Shown: in pieces, positions 42,802 through 53,747 of the stretch | How the letters are laid out: each line of letters opens with the position of its first letter | Numbering within the stretch: position 1 is the stretch's first letter | Origin: Oscillospiraceae bacterium | GTDB lineage: Bacteria > Bacillota > Clostridia > Oscillospirales > Ruminococcaceae | Direction: 5' to 3' | Length of the DNA stretch: 64,000 nucleotides | Assembly: GCA_022800935.1 (NCBI GenBank) | Contig: JAAWRH010000011.1 | Location: forward strand, 1 to 64,000 | Position numbers and translations under genes: made by a program | Notes under the pieces: model-generated | The model's database searches: none | The model's input: only the letters and a program-made list of their open reading frames with translations | What the model was told of the DNA's origin: nothing

Positions 42802-44112
42802 ATGAATAAAAACAGCTTTGCCCCCACCCCTCCCATGGGATGGAACAGCTATGATTACTACGACACCACTGTAAACGAGCAGCAGGTCCGCGCCAACGCC
42901 GGGGTGATGGCGAAAAAGCTGAAAGAATACGGCTGGGAGTACATTGTGGTGGATATCCAGTGGTACGCCCACAAACCCGGCACCATGCGGGACCGTTTTC
43001 AGTACATCCCCTTTGCCCCGGTAGAGATAGACGAATACTCCCGCCTGCTGCCAGACCCGGAGCGGTTCCCCTCCTCGGCGGGGGGCAGGGGGTTTGCCCC
43101 GCTGGCGGAGTACATCCACGGGCTGGGGCTGAAGTTCGGCATACACATCATGCGGGGCATCCCCCGGATTGCCGCCCACCAACATATGAAAATCAAGGGC
43201 TGCGGTGTCACCGCTGATATGGCCGCCAACCCCTCCTCGGTCTGCCGGTGGAACCCGGACATGTACGGTGTCAGGGACTGCGCCGCAGGCCAGGCGTATT
43301 ATGATTCTCTCATAGAGCTGTACGCCTCCTGGGGCGTGGACTTTATCAAATGCGACGATATCTGCAACACCAACAATATCAGCGCCTCCGGGGAACCGGC
43401 GTATGAGGGAAAGCACGAGATCGAGATGCTGGCCCGCGCCATCCAGAAGCAGAACCGGCCTATTGTGCTCTCCCTCTCTCCAGGCCCGGCCCTGATTGAT
43501 AAGGCGTGGCACTACAAAAAACACGCCAACATGTGGCGGATCGCCGGCGACTTCTGGGATAATTGGCCGCAGCTGAAGGACATGTTCTGCCGCTGTGAGC
43601 TGTGGCAGGACCATATGGAGGCGGGCTGCTATCCCGACTGCGACATGCTCCCCCTGGGATATCTGGGAAAGGGGTTTGAGGAGGGGGAGCGGACCACCCG
43701 CTTTACCAGGGAGGAGCAGCGGACCATGATGACCCTGTGGTGTCTGTTCGGTTCGCCGCTGATGGTGGGGGCGGAGCTCACCAAGCTGGACGAGTGGACC
43801 CTCTCCCTGCTGACCAACCGGGAGATTCTGGCCATGCTCACCCCCTACTGCCGACCCAGGCAGCTTGCGCGGGATGACAACAGGGCCGTGTGGACCTGCG
43901 AAAACGAAAAGACCGGCGAAAGGTACGCGGCCCTGTTTAACCTGTCCGATGAGGAAGGGATCGTCTCCGCGGCGCTGGAGGAGCTGGGGCTGCCGGAGGA
44001 AATATCCGACCGGGAGCTGTGGACCGGGAACCCGGCAAAAACAGAGGGCGGAAGGCTTTCTGTCTGCCTGCCGCCCCACGGATGCGCCGTGTATCGGGTG
44101 TTTTCACGATAA
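42802..44112 (+). CDS. GH27 alpha-galactosidase-like enzyme
   Basis: 436 aa. GH27 signatures are [11 protein letters not shown] near the start and GVDFIKCDD (D185 as nucleophile); [11 protein letters not shown] supplies the expected acid/base Asp. The inserted stretch around 115-150 ([17 protein letters not shown]) is also seen in bacterial GH27 proteins. The C-terminal beta domain ends normally. No signal peptide. It could also be a beta-L-arabinopyranosidase, a known GH27 variant, which would suit the neighbouring arabinofuranosidase. Its last 9 bases overlap the end of pyrG on the other strand. Confidence 0.86.
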   Translation: MNKNSFAPTPPMGWNSYDYYDTTVNEQQVRANAGVMAKKLKEYGWEYIVVDIQWYAHKPGTMRDRFQYIPFAPVEIDEYSRLLPDPERFPSSAGGRGFAPLAEYIHGLGLKFGIHIMRGIPRIAAHQHMKIKGCGVTADMAANPSSVCRWNPDMYGVRDCAAGQAYYDSLIELYASWGVDFIKCDDICNTNNISASGEPAYEGKHEIEMLARAIQKQNRPIVLSLSPGPALIDKAWHYKKHANMWRIAGDFWDNWPQLKDMFCRCELWQDHMEAGCYPDCDMLPLGYLGKGFEEGERTTRFTREEQRTMMTLWCLFGSPLMVGAELTKLDEWTLSLLTNREILAMLTPYCRPRQLARDDNRAVWTCENEKTGERYAALFNLSDEEGIVSAALEELGLPEEISDRELWTGNPAKTEGGRLSVCLPPHGCAVYRVFSR

Positions 44113-45723
44113 GCCCAGCGCCGCCTTTACGAATGCCAAAAAGATGGGATGCGCCCGGTTGGGCCTGCTCTTAAACTCCGGATGGAACTGGACACCGATA
44201 AAGAAGCGGTTCTGCGGAATCTCCACCGCCTCCGCCAGCCGCCCGTCCGGGGAGGTTCCGGTTATCCTCAGGCCCTTTTCGGTCAGATCCTCCCGGAAGC
44301 GGTTGTTGAACTCATAGCGGTGGCGGTGCCGCTCCCGCACCTCTGGCTTTCCGTATGTCCTTTCCATGATGGAATCGGGGTAAATCTTACAGGGATACGC
44401 CCCCAGCCGCATGGTACCGCCCTTGGGGAGGTTCCCCTGCTGGTCCGGCATCAGGTCGATGACGGGATGGGGAGAGTGGGGATTGAATTCACTGGAGTTG
44501 GCCTCCCTCCAGCCCAGGACGTGCCTGGCGTATTCGATCACCGCCACCTGCATCCCCAGGCAGATGCCCAGATAGGGGACGTTGTGTTCCCTGGCGTATT
44601 TGGCGGCGAGTATCTTCCCCTCGATTCCCCTGTCCCCAAAGCCGCCGGGGACCAGTATCCCGTCGGCGGAGGAGAGCAGACCCCCTGCGGTCTCCTCGGT
44701 CACGTCCTCCGCCTCAATCCAGTGGATATTGATGTTGGCCCCCGTCTCGTACCCGGCGTGGCGCAGGGCCTCCGCCACCGATAGATACGCATCGTGGAGC
44801 TTGACATACTTGCCCACCAGGGCAATCCGCACCCGCCTGCTGCGGGACTCGATGCGGGAGAGCATCTCCTTCCATTCACCCATGTTGCAGGGGGGAAGCT
44901 GTAAATTCAGCTCCCTGCACACGATGTCGGAAAAATGGTGCTGCTCCAGCATCACCGGGGCCTGGTACAGCACCGGCAGGGTGATATTTTCAATCACACA
45001 GTCGGGGCGGACGTTGCAGAACATGGCGATTTTGTCCCGGATGGACTGGTCGATGGGCTCGTCGCACCGGGCGACGATGATATCCGGGCTGATGCCGATG
45101 GAGCGAAGCTCCTTCACCGAGTGCTGGGTCGGCTTGGATTTGTGCTCGCCGGAGCTCTTGATGTACGGCACCAGGGTCACATGGATGAACAGGCAGTTCC
45201 CCTTTCCCACCTCCAGGGAAACCTGGCGGATGGCCTCCAGAAAGGGTTGGCTTTCAATGTCGCCGGTGGTGCCGCCTATCTCGGTGATAACCACGTCGGC
45301 GGAGGTAGTGTTTCCCACCGTGTAGATGAACTTCTTAATCTCGTTGGTGACATGGGGAATCACCTGCACCGTCTCCCCCAGGTACTCCCCCTTCCGCTCC
45401 TTGTTCAGCACGTTCCAGTAAACCTTGCCGGTGGTCAGGTTGGAGTACTGGTTCAGGTCCTCGTCGATGAACCGCTCGTAATGTCCCAGGTCCAGGTCGG
45501 TTTCCGCCCCGTCCTCGGTAACGAAAACCTCCCCGTGCTGGTAGGGGCTCATGGTGCCGGGGTCGATGTTGATGTAGGGGTCCAGCTTCTGGGCCGCCAC
45601 CCGCAGGCCCCGCATCTTCAGCAGCCGCCCTAGGGAGGCCGCTGTGATCCCCTTCCCCAGGCCGGAGACCACGCCGCCGGTCACAAAGATGTATTTACAC
45701 GGTTTGTTTTTCACTTGGTCCAT
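44104..45723 (-). CDS. pyrG: CTP synthase
   Basis: 539 aa. The N-terminal synthase domain starts [23 protein letters not shown], with [39 protein letters not shown]. The C-terminal glutaminase has [19 protein letters not shown] and [10 protein letters not shown]. It makes CTP from UTP with glutamine. It lies 53 bases after the CarB-DapF gene on the same strand, so carA, carB-dapF and pyrG form a pyrimidine-related group. Its 3' end overlaps the convergent GH27 gene by 9 bases. Confidence 0.95.
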   Translation of the reverse strand: MDQVKNKPCKYIFVTGGVVSGLGKGITAASLGRLLKMRGLRVAAQKLDPYINIDPGTMSPYQHGEVFVTEDGAETDLDLGHYERFIDEDLNQYSNLTTGKVYWNVLNKERKGEYLGETVQVIPHVTNEIKKFIYTVGNTTSADVVITEIGGTTGDIESQPFLEAIRQVSLEVGKGNCLFIHVTLVPYIKSSGEHKSKPTQHSVKELRSIGISPDIIVARCDEPIDQSIRDKIAMFCNVRPDCVIENITLPVLYQAPVMLEQHHFSDIVCRELNLQLPPCNMGEWKEMLSRIESRSRRVRIALVGKYVKLHDAYLSVAEALRHAGYETGANINIHWIEAEDVTEETAGGLLSSADGILVPGGFGDRGIEGKILAAKYAREHNVPYLGICLGMQVAVIEYARHVLGWREANSSEFNPHSPHPVIDLMPDQQGNLPKGGTMRLGAYPCKIYPDSIMERTYGKPEVRERHRHRYEFNNRFREDLTEKGLRITGTSPDGRLAEAVEIPQNRFFIGVQFHPEFKSRPNRAHPIFLAFVKAALGLS

Positions 45724-45776
45724 CCTTATCCGTCCTTTCCCTAACTGACGCGGGAAATCTCCCTGCGCCGCATCCT

Positions 45777-48700
45777 TTAGAATTCCACAATGCCCTCGTA
45801 GACCTTTTCCGCGTTGCCGGTCAGGTACACCATATCCTCTGTGTACCGGATGGAAAGCTCCCCGCCGGGCAGCAGCACCGTGATTTCTTTATCCTTGTCG
45901 CAGAACCCGTTCTCCACCGCGGCGGCAACGGCCGCGCAGGCCCCGGTTCCGCAGGCAAAGGTCTCCCCGCTGCCCCGTTCCCATACCCGCATCCGCAGCA
46001 TCCGGCGGGAAAGTACCTGGACAAACTCCACGTTCGCCCGGTCGGGGAAGATGTCCCCGTGTTCAATCTCCGGCCCGATGCCGTCCAGCCTCATCAAATC
46101 CACATTGCGGTGGAAGATGACGCAGTGGGGATTCCCCATGGAGACACAGGTGACGCGGTATTCCTTTCCTTCTATCGTCACCGGGCGGTCAATGACCCTT
46201 TCCCCTTCCAGCCGGACGGGAACCGCTGCCGGGGAAAAGTCCGCCTTTCCCATCTCCACCCTGGCGTCCTTCACCTCTCCGTTGCGCTTGAGCAGCTCAA
46301 CCCGTTTAATTCCGCTGGCGGTTTCAATCTCCATGACCTTTTTGGGGACAATTCCGTTGTCGTACAGGTATTTGCAGACGCAGCGAATGGCGTTGCCGCA
46401 CATCATCCCCTCGCTGCCATCCAGGTTGAACATCCTCATCCTGGCATCCGCCTTGTCAGAGGGACAGATGAGAACCGCTCCGTCCCCGCCTATCCCAAAG
46501 TGGCGGTCTGCCAGGCGGACGCTCAGCCCCTCCGGGTTGTTGATGGACTCCTCCAGGCAGTTGAAGTAGATGTAATCGTTGCCGCAGCCCACCATTTTGG
46601 TAAAGTGAAGCTTCACCTTTTCGGCGCGCAGGTGGTTGATGTCCACCAGCTCGGTGTTTTCCTGGGTGTACCGGCTCCGCAGGCAGTTCACCAGGGCGGA
46701 GGCGGTGTCCAGCGCCGTCAGGCAGGGGATGTTCCGCTCAATGGCCTTGCGGCGGATGCGCACGTCGTCCCGCGTGGGAATCCGCCCCTTGGAGGAGGTG
46801 GAGATCACATAGTTGATCTTCCCGCTCTCAATGAGGGAGAGGGTATTTTCCTCGCCGGGGAGGGCCTTGTGTATCTTCTTGACCGTCTCCACCGGCATCC
46901 CCGCCTCCCCCAGGACGGCGGCGGTTCCCTCGGTGGCGTAAAGGCGGAAGCCCAGCTCTACGAACTTCTTGGCGATGTCTGCGATTTCCGGCTTATCCGG
47001 GTCCCGGACGGTAATGAACACCCCACCCTTTTTATACAGCTTGTAGCCCGCCGCCACAAGGCCCTTGAACAGCGCCTCCTCCATGGTGTTGGCGATACCC
47101 AGAACCTCCCCGGTAGATTTCATCTCCGGACCAAGCTGGGTGTCCAGGTCCGCCAGCTTTTCAAAGGAGAAGACCGGGACCTTTACCGCGTAGTAGGGGG
47201 GCACTTTGTACAGCCCGGTCCCGTATCCCATGTCAGAGAGCTTTTCCCCCAGCATAGCCCGCGTCGCCAGGTCCACCATGGGCACCCCCGTCACCTTGCT
47301 GATATAGGGGATGGTCCGGGAGGATCGGGGGTTGACCTCAATGACATACAGCTCCCCGTCGTAGATTAGGTACTGGATGTTGACCAGCCCTTTTGTTTCC
47401 AGGGAGACCGCCAGGTTCCGGGAGGCGGAGATAATCCTTTCGGTCATCTCCTCGCTGACGTTCCAGGCGGGGTAAACTGCGATGGAGTCCCCGGAGTGTA
47501 TCCCCGTCCGCTCGATGTGCTCCATGATACCGGGAATCAGGATGTCCTCCCCGTCGCAGATGGCGTCCACCTCCAGCTCGGTCCCCATCAGGTACTTGTC
47601 GATGAGGATGGGATTCTCAATCCCCTGCCCCAGGATGATCTCCATGTATTCCCGGATATCGTCCTCCCCAAAGGCGATGATCATGTTCTGCCCGCCCAGG
47701 ACATAGGAGGGGCGCATCAAAACCGGGTATCCCACCTCCTCCGCGGCTTTCAGGGCCTCTTCTGTTGTCATGACGGTGAAGCCGCGGGGGCGCTTGATAT
47801 GGTGCTGTTCCAGGAGTTCGTCGAACCGCTCCCGGTCCTCCGCCCGGTCGATGCTGTCGGCTGAGGTGCCCAGGATATTGACCCCCATCCGGGAGAGGAA
47901 TTTGGTCAGCTTGATGGCCGTCTGTCCCCCAAAGGCCACCACCACCCCAAAGGGCTTTTCCGTTTCGATGATGCCCATCACATCCTCCGGGGTCAGGGGC
48001 TCAAAGTACAGCCGGTCCCCGGTGTCAAAGTCGGTGGACACCGTTTCCGGATTGTTGTTGACAATCACCACCTCATACCCCGCCTGTTTCAGCGACCACA
48101 CGCAGTGGACCGAGGCATAGTCGAACTCGATGCCCTGGCCGATGCGGATGGGACCGGAGCCGAAGACAATCACCTTTTTCTTTCCGGAGGGATTGCGGCG
48201 GATAAACTCGGCGGCCTCGTTTTCATCGTCATAGGTGGAGTAGAAATAGGGGGTCTGGGCGGCGAACTCCGCGGCGCAGGTGTCCACCATCTTGTAGACC
48301 GGCAGACGGGGATGTTGGATTTTTTGTTGGGACAGCCTTTCGATCACCTTGTCTAAAAAGCCCATCCTCTTGGCCTCAAGATACAGCCGGTCGGTGAGGG
48401 GGCCCTGTTCCAAAGCCCTTTCCATGCGGATGACATTCTCCAGCTTCGCCAGGAACCAGTTGTCTATTTTGGTAATCTCATGGATGTGCTCCCTGGACAC
48501 GCCCCGGCGCAGGGCTTCACAGATGACAAACAGCCGCTCGTCATCGCAGTCGCGGAGCTTTTTCTCCAGGGCGTCATCGGAGAGGGGAGTGAATTTGGGG
48601 TCGATCAGGCAGTCCAGGCGTATCTCCGCCCCCCGCACCGACTTCATGATGGCCTGCTCAAAGGAGGAGCCGATGGACATCACCTCCCCGGTGGCCTTCA

Positions 48701-49826
48701 TCTGGGTACCCAGGGTCCGCTTGGCATAGACGAATTTGTCAAAGGGCCATTTGGGGAACTTGACCACCACATAGTCCAGGGCCGGCTCAAAGCAGGCATA
48801 GGTGATGCCGGTGACGGCGTTTTTGATCTCCCCCAGCGTGTAGCCAATGGCAATCTTGGCGGCAACCTTGGCGATGGGGTACCCGGTAGCCTTGGAGGCC
48901 AGGGCAGAGGAACGGGAGACACGGGGATTTACCTCAATGACCGCGTATTCAAAGGAATCGGGGTTCAGGGCAAACTGGCAGTTGCAGCCCCCCTCCACCT
49001 CCAGCTCCTGGATGATGTTCAGGGCAGCGGAGCGGAGCATCTGGTACTCCTTATCCGCCAGGGTCACCGCCGGGGCGATTACGATGGAATCCCCTGTGTG
49101 TACCCCCACCGGGTCAAAGTTTTCCATGGAGCAGACGGTGATCACGTTGCCGGTGCTGTCCCGCATGACCTCAAACTCAATCTCCTTCCATCCGGCGATG
49201 CACCGCTCTACCAGCACCTGGCCGATGGGGGAAAGGCTGAGACCCCCCGCGCAGATTTCCCGCAGCTCCTCCGGATTGTTGACAATGCCGCCGCCGGTTC
49301 CCCCCAGAGTGAAGGCGGGGCGCAGAATCACCGGATATCCTATCTCCTCCGCGAACCGTTCTGCGTCTTCCACCGTTGTCACCACCTGGGAGGGAACCAC
49401 CGGCTGGCCGATTTTCAGCATGGCCTCCTTAAAGAGCTGACGGTCCTCGGCCCGGTCAATGGTCTGGGGCTTCGCCCCCAAAAGGGCGACATGGTGGGAA
49501 TCCAGGAAGCCCTCCTTGGCCAGCTGCATGGAAAGGGTCAGCCCGGTCTGTCCCCCCAGAGTGGAGAGCAGGCTGTCCGGCCTCTCCTTCTCGATAATCC
49601 GCTTGATGGTGGGCAGGGTAAGGGGCTCAATGTAGATTTTGTCGGCAATCATTTTGTCGGTCATGATGGTGGCGGGGTTGGAGTTGACCAGCACCACCTC
49701 CAGGCCGTCCTCCTTCAGGGCGCGGCATGCCTGGGTACCGGCGTAGTCGAATTCGGCGGCCTGGCCGATGACGATGGGCCCCGAACCGATGACCATGACC
49801 TTTTTTAACGCTTTGTTCAGCGGCAT
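45777..49826 (-). CDS. carB-dapF: Fused carbamoyl-phosphate synthase large subunit and diaminopimelate epimerase (CarB-DapF)
   Basis: About 1349 aa in one open frame. Residues 1 to about 1060 are a full CarB: two ATP-grasp halves ([20 protein letters not shown] and [17 protein letters not shown] starts), then the regulatory MGS-like domain ([18 protein letters not shown] to [13 protein letters not shown]). A short linker leads to a complete DapF from about 1072 ([16 protein letters not shown]) to the end, 278 residues. Both epimerase cysteines are kept: MCGN (C1143) and ACGTG (C1292). CarB makes carbamoyl phosphate for arginine and pyrimidines; DapF makes meso-diaminopimelate for lysine and the cell wall. 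I start it at ATG 49826, with AAGGAGGG upstream, 1 base after the carA stop. Confidence 0.95.
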   Translation of the reverse strand: MPLNKALKKVMVIGSGPIVIGQAAEFDYAGTQACRALKEDGLEVVLVNSNPATIMTDKMIADKIYIEPLTLPTIKRIIEKERPDSLLSTLGGQTGLTLSMQLAKEGFLDSHHVALLGAKPQTIDRAEDRQLFKEAMLKIGQPVVPSQVVTTVEDAERFAEEIGYPVILRPAFTLGGTGGGIVNNPEELREICAGGLSLSPIGQVLVERCIAGWKEIEFEVMRDSTGNVITVCSMENFDPVGVHTGDSIVIAPAVTLADKEYQMLRSAALNIIQELEVEGGCNCQFALNPDSFEYAVIEVNPRVSRSSALASKATGYPIAKVAAKIAIGYTLGEIKNAVTGITYACFEPALDYVVVKFPKWPFDKFVYAKRTLGTQMKATGEVMSIGSSFEQAIMKSVRGAEIRLDCLIDPKFTPLSDDALEKKLRDCDDERLFVICEALRRGVSREHIHEITKIDNWFLAKLENVIRMERALEQGPLTDRLYLEAKRMGFLDKVIERLSQQKIQHPRLPVYKMVDTCAAEFAAQTPYFYSTYDDENEAAEFIRRNPSGKKKVIVFGSGPIRIGQGIEFDYASVHCVWSLKQAGYEVVIVNNNPETVSTDFDTGDRLYFEPLTPEDVMGIIETEKPFGVVVAFGGQTAIKLTKFLSRMGVNILGTSADSIDRAEDRERFDELLEQHHIKRPRGFTVMTTEEALKAAEEVGYPVLMRPSYVLGGQNMIIAFGEDDIREYMEIILGQGIENPILIDKYLMGTELEVDAICDGEDILIPGIMEHIERTGIHSGDSIAVYPAWNVSEEMTERIISASRNLAVSLETKGLVNIQYLIYDGELYVIEVNPRSSRTIPYISKVTGVPMVDLATRAMLGEKLSDMGYGTGLYKVPPYYAVKVPVFSFEKLADLDTQLGPEMKSTGEVLGIANTMEEALFKGLVAAGYKLYKKGGVFITVRDPDKPEIADIAKKFVELGFRLYATEGTAAVLGEAGMPVETVKKIHKALPGEENTLSLIESGKINYVISTSSKGRIPTRDDVRIRRKAIERNIPCLTALDTASALVNCLRSRYTQENTELVDINHLRAEKVKLHFTKMVGCGNDYIYFNCLEESINNPEGLSVRLADRHFGIGGDGAVLICPSDKADARMRMFNLDGSEGMMCGNAIRCVCKYLYDNGIVPKKVMEIETASGIKRVELLKRNGEVKDARVEMGKADFSPAAVPVRLEGERVIDRPVTIEGKEYRVTCVSMGNPHCVIFHRNVDLMRLDGIGPEIEHGDIFPDRANVEFVQVLSRRMLRMRVWERGSGETFACGTGACAAVAAAVENGFCDKDKEITVLLPGGELSIRYTEDMVYLTGNAEKVYEGIVEF

Positions 49827-49827
49827 G

Positions 49828-50922
49828 TTATTTTCCCTCCTTGTTGTCAATCATCCGGATAAACCGGTCGAACAGGAAGCCTGTGTCCAGCGGTCCGGCG
49901 GCGGCTTCCGGGTGGAACTGCACCGAAAAGGCGGGCATATTCCGGTACTCTATTCCCTCACAGGTGCCGTCGTTGCCGTTGACAAAGCTCACCTTGGCGG
50001 ACGGGGGCAGGGATTCGCTGACCACGGCGTATCCGTGGTTCTGGCTGGTGATGTAGATTCTGCCGGTTTCCAGGCAGACGGCGGGCTGGTTGGCCCCCCG
50101 GTGGCCGTATTTCAGCTTTTCGGTTCTCCCTCCCTGGGAAAGGGCCAGCAGCTGATGCCCCAGGCAGATACCAAAGGTGGGTAGCTGGGCCTTTTCCAGC
50201 TTTTTCAGCTCGTTTACAATGGAAAGGTTATCGACAGGATCGCCGGGGCCGTTGGAGAGCATCAGGCCGTCAGGGGCCAAGGCAAGGATTCCCTCCGCAG
50301 TGGTGTGGGCGGGAACCACGGTGACGCGGCAGCCCCTTTTGCACAGCTCCCGGCGAATGTTCCGTTTCGCTCCAAAATCCATCAGCACCACATGGCGCTT
50401 TTCCCCCTCAGGACCTTCCGCGGGATATACCTCCTTTTCCTTACAGGTGGTGCTTTCCACCGAGTCTGTCACCCGATAGCTTCGTATCTCCTCCATCAGC
50501 TCCGGGGTGATATTGGGTTCAGTGACAATCTTCCCGTTCATGACCCCGTGCTCCCGGACGATGCGGGTCAGCGCCCTGGTATCGATACCGTACAGCCCCA
50601 CAACGCCCTTGTCCCGCAAAAAGGTGTCAAGAATTCCTCCGCAACGAAAGTTGGAAGGGGCTTGACACCATTCTCTCACAATATAGGCTTTCAGATAGGG
50701 ATGTTTGCTTTCAAAATCAGAGGGGATGACTCCGTAGTTCCCGATGAGCGGGAAGGTCTGTACGACAATCTGTCCATAGTAGCTGGGGTCGGTGAGCGTC
50801 TCCAAATACCCGGTCATCGATGTGGTGAAGACAACCTCTCCCGTCGATTCTCCCCGGTATCCGAAAGCTTTTCCCTCAAAGACCATGGCGTTTTCCAAAA
50901 TCAAAAATCCTTTCTGTTCCAA
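49828..50922 (-). CDS. carA: Carbamoyl-phosphate synthase small (glutaminase) subunit
   Basis: 364 aa. The class I amidotransferase triad is C253 in FGICLGHQ, with H337 and E339 in QFHPEA. The start codon is TTG at 50922 (read MEQKGFLILENAMVFEG); CAGGAGG lies 8 bases away and the family N-terminus begins just there, whereas the next ATG (codon 13) would cut the first strand. It supplies ammonia to CarB. It follows the ANTAR regulator gene by 45 bases. Confidence 0.94.
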   Translation of the reverse strand: MEQKGFLILENAMVFEGKAFGYRGESTGEVVFTTSMTGYLETLTDPSYYGQIVVQTFPLIGNYGVIPSDFESKHPYLKAYIVREWCQAPSNFRCGGILDTFLRDKGVVGLYGIDTRALTRIVREHGVMNGKIVTEPNITPELMEEIRSYRVTDSVESTTCKEKEVYPAEGPEGEKRHVVLMDFGAKRNIRRELCKRGCRVTVVPAHTTAEGILALAPDGLMLSNGPGDPVDNLSIVNELKKLEKAQLPTFGICLGHQLLALSQGGRTEKLKYGHRGANQPAVCLETGRIYITSQNHGYAVVSESLPPSAKVSFVNGNDGTCEGIEYRNMPAFSVQFHPEAAAGPLDTGFLFDRFIRMIDNKEGK

Positions 50923-50967
50923 ACGGAATTCCTCCTGTCTTTTTTGTTTCCGCTGACTCTGTAATCC

Positions 50968-51570
50968 TTATGTATCATAGGTTTGCAGAATGCCCTGTGC
51001 CACCTCCATTTTTGTAACGCGCAGGTCCATGGCCTGTTTTTCGATATACCGGTGGGCCTGGGGCTCTGTCATTCTCAGATACTGGATCAGGGCGCATTTT
51101 GCCCTGTCCACCATCCGGATTTCCTCAATTTTCCGCTGGAGCCTCCGGTTTTCACTTTGCAGGGTATGCACCCGGCTGACCGAGGCCTGGAGCAGCTTCA
51201 GCGCCTGGAAGAAGGAGGCCCGGTTCACCGGCTTGGGGACCACCATGACCCCGGAGCGCTCCACCCGCTGGGCAATCTCCCCGGCAGCATCGGTTTTCAC
51301 CAGAAGCATGACGCCGGAGAGGAACCGGTTTGCCGCAAGCAGAGCCAGCTCATGGCCGAACTCATCCTCCAGGGGCGCGTTGACAATCACCAGCGCAAAC
51401 TCCCTCTGGGCGAGAAGCCCGCGGGCCTGGTTTCCGTTGGCCGCCGTGGTAATGCTCACCGCTCCCTCGGACTGCAGCAGCCCAGAGAGGGCGCCGGCAA
51501 CGCTGGCGGAACCGGACACCACCAGGACATGGGACGGATTGACGTCCGCCGGATATGTCCTTTCGCTCAT
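50968..51570 (-). CDS. ANTAR-domain regulator with a degenerate receiver domain
   Basis: 200 aa. Residues 14-125 have the receiver fold, but the phosphoryl site is lost: N64 (VIVNAP) replaces the Asp, and Ser-Gly replaces the acidic pair at residues 19-20; K113 remains in VPKPVN. A coiled coil (about 126-150) leads to an ANTAR RNA-binding domain, ALIQYLRMTEPQAHRYIEKQAMDLRVTKMEVAQGIL. ANTAR proteins bind paired hexaloop hairpins in RNA and prevent termination. No histidine kinase is nearby, fitting a phosphorylation-independent signal. In Clostridia such proteins often sit near nitrogen genes; here it precedes carA, and the GSIII leader at 37002-37047 is a candidate target. Confidence 0.85.
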   Translation of the reverse strand: MSERTYPADVNPSHVLVVSGSASVAGALSGLLQSEGAVSITTAANGNQARGLLAQREFALVIVNAPLEDEFGHELALLAANRFLSGVMLLVKTDAAGEIAQRVERSGVMVVPKPVNRASFFQALKLLQASVSRVHTLQSENRRLQRKIEEIRMVDRAKCALIQYLRMTEPQAHRYIEKQAMDLRVTKMEVAQGILQTYDT

Positions 51571-51735
51571 AAAATTTCACCCCCGTTTCCATATTATAAA
51601 AAACCGGCGCGTCTTATTCCTGACACAGAAAAAATTTTTTGTGAAAGTTAAAATGCGCTTTCCTTCACAGAAACAGGAGGGCTGGGAACGGAGGAATGGG
51701 GATAAACACTTTGAAATTCCTGTTTCCATGAAAAA

Positions 51736-51756
51736 AGGGGAAGCTTCGCTCCCCCT
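51736..51756 (-). terminator. Terminator after the pyrophosphatase gene
   Basis: AGGGGAAGC and GCTCCCCCT pair around a 3-base loop; the minus strand continues with six T. The rest of the 290-base gap before the ANTAR gene shows nothing else I can support. Confidence 0.7.
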
Positions 51757-51861
51757 GCCTTTGCATGACAGGTTCTCTTTTATTGCAGATACCTTGTCTT
51801 TGCTTAACCTTATTTAGTTTAACAGACAGAGAATGATTTGTCAATACCGGACGACAAAAAA

Positions 51862-53478
51862 TTACCCCCACAGCGCCGAAAGCATTGGGATTATCTGCAT
51901 CTTCCGGGACATAACATGGGGCAGAAACGCCTCGTGCTCCTTCAGCTCAGTGTTGAAGGCCTTGCGGAAGGTGTCCTCGCTCCCCACGCAGAGTATTTTG
52001 CTTCCCTCCAGCAGGACGTCCGTCAGCATCAGCAGAACCATGCTGTATCCACGCTCTCCACGGGTTTTCTCCATCAGGCGCAGGAACTCCTCCTTCCGCT
52101 GGAGATGCCGGTCCGAATCGGTGCAGGTGATCTGGCTGACCCCAAAGTTGTGCCCCGCAATGTGGAATTCCTTGAAGTCGGTGCGGAACAGCTCCTCCAC
52201 CGGCTTATCCTCCGGCGTGGAGGCGGAGAATATCTCCTGCCCCAGCTCGGTCAGGGACAGATCGGCGATGTGGGCCATGCGCTCAGCCATCCTCCGGTCC
52301 CTGGCCGTGGAGGTGGGGGACTTGAACAGCACCGTGTCCGAAATAATGGCCGCCGCCATCAGTCCAGCCAGCTTGGGGGAGGGCATCAGTCCCCTCTCCT
52401 GATACATCCCCGCCACAATGGTACAGGTGCTGCCCACCGGCTCGTTGCGGACATAGATGGGGTTCTTGGTCTGGATATCCGCCAGGCGGTGGTGGTCGAT
52501 AATGGCCATGACATCCGTCTGCTCCAGGCCGGGGACCGATTGGGCGGCTTCATTGTGGTCCACCAGCACCACCTTTTTCCGCCGGGGCTTGATCAGGTGG
52601 TAGCGGGACAGGGTCCCCACCACCTTTTCCTGGCTGTCCAGAATGGGGTAGCTGCGGTAGCGGCTTTGGAGGACCACCTCCCTGACGTCGTCGATATAGT
52701 CCTCCAGGTGGAAGGCGGTGACATTCTCCTGACAGGCCAGGCGGCCGACAGGAATGGCCTGGAAAATCCTGCGGACCGCCCGATAGCCGTCATAGGGGGT
52801 GGAGATGATGCAGGTGCTTCTGGCCTGGCTGCGTATCTCCTCCGGAAGCTCGGTCTGGCACAGCACGATACAGGCAACCCCGAACTCCACGGCGCGCCGG
52901 AGCATCTCCGGCTGGTTGCCGCAGATTAAAATGGTTTCCCTCCGGCGGAAGGGGGGCAGCTCCCCAGACTGGGGGAGGGCCAGCACAACCTCTCCGGAAA
53001 GGGTGTTGACCACGTCTTCCGTTTCATTGAGCAGCTGGCCCTCCAGCACGCTGAGGATGTTGAACAGGGGGATGTCCCGCAGGTCCGGGGCCTCGATGGT
53101 GCGCATATCGAAGGCGGCGATATCCCCGGCGGTGAGCATCCCCAAAAGGTGCCCCTCGTCGTCGGTGACGGGGATGGCGGAGATCTGCTCGTCCTCCTGC
53201 ATGGCAGACCAGGCCCGGCTGACCGTCACCGCCTCGTTGAGGATGGGCGGCACATCGAAGTCCAGGTCCTGGACCTGGGTCCGCATGTTTTTGACAAAGA
53301 GGGGCGGCTCAAAGCCGAAGCGGCTGAGGATCAGCCTGGTTTCGTCGCTGAGGTGGCCCAGCCGGGCGGCGGTGTACTGCCGGTTCCCCAGGGCGTTTTG
53401 CAGGGCGGCATAGGCCATGGCGGAGACAACGGAATCGGTATCCGGGTTGCGGTGGCCGGTGACGTAGATTTTTTCCAT
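51862..53478 (-). CDS. ppaC: CBS-domain manganese-dependent inorganic pyrophosphatase (family II)
   Basis: 538 aa. The DHH catalytic part is split around a regulatory insert, as in clostridial CBS-PPases: N-terminal VTGHRNPDTDSVVSAM (metal ligands H9, D13, D15), then CBS motifs (AVTVSRAWSAMQEDEQISAIPVTDDEGHLLGML), a DRTGG-like middle, a second CBS part (YRSYPILDSQEKVVGTLSRYHL), and VLVDHNE and IIDHHR. The DHHA2 domain closes the protein. It hydrolyses pyrophosphate, and CBS domains in characterised relatives bind adenine nucleotides to tune activity. AAAGGAG precedes ATG 53478. Confidence 0.93.
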   Translation of the reverse strand: MEKIYVTGHRNPDTDSVVSAMAYAALQNALGNRQYTAARLGHLSDETRLILSRFGFEPPLFVKNMRTQVQDLDFDVPPILNEAVTVSRAWSAMQEDEQISAIPVTDDEGHLLGMLTAGDIAAFDMRTIEAPDLRDIPLFNILSVLEGQLLNETEDVVNTLSGEVVLALPQSGELPPFRRRETILICGNQPEMLRRAVEFGVACIVLCQTELPEEIRSQARSTCIISTPYDGYRAVRRIFQAIPVGRLACQENVTAFHLEDYIDDVREVVLQSRYRSYPILDSQEKVVGTLSRYHLIKPRRKKVVLVDHNEAAQSVPGLEQTDVMAIIDHHRLADIQTKNPIYVRNEPVGSTCTIVAGMYQERGLMPSPKLAGLMAAAIISDTVLFKSPTSTARDRRMAERMAHIADLSLTELGQEIFSASTPEDKPVEELFRTDFKEFHIAGHNFGVSQITCTDSDRHLQRKEEFLRLMEKTRGERGYSMVLLMLTDVLLEGSKILCVGSEDTFRKAFNTELKEHEAFLPHVMSRKMQIIPMLSALWG

Positions 53479-53652
53479 ATTGTCCTGACTCCTTTCCTGT
53501 GGAGCGGTTTTCTGTATAGATGAATTGTAGCACCGGTTTTTTGGCGTGTCAACGACTTTCTTGGCAAAGGGGCGGGAGAGGTCGGCTGTTTTTTGGGTAC
53601 ATCCTATAAACCAAGTAAAAATCGGCGGATTTCACATAAAACGCAATACAAA

Positions 53653-53723
53653 AATAAAGTTAAACATCCTTTTTAATATAAATAAAATTAAATATTGACT
53701 TTAATAAAATTAAATTGTATAAT
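53653..53723 (+). promoter_or_regulatory. Promoter with AT-rich repeats upstream of the DUF2089 gene
   Basis: TTGACT (53695-53700), a 17-base spacer and TATAAT (53718-53723). AATAAAATTAAAT occurs at 53681-53693 and again at 53703-53715, 22 bases apart (two helical turns), on either side of the -35. A near copy, AATAAAGTTAAAC, lies at 53653-53665. This looks like an operator array. Confidence 0.65.
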
Positions 53724-53747
53724 AGGGATCGAGAAAGGAGGCTGTCT

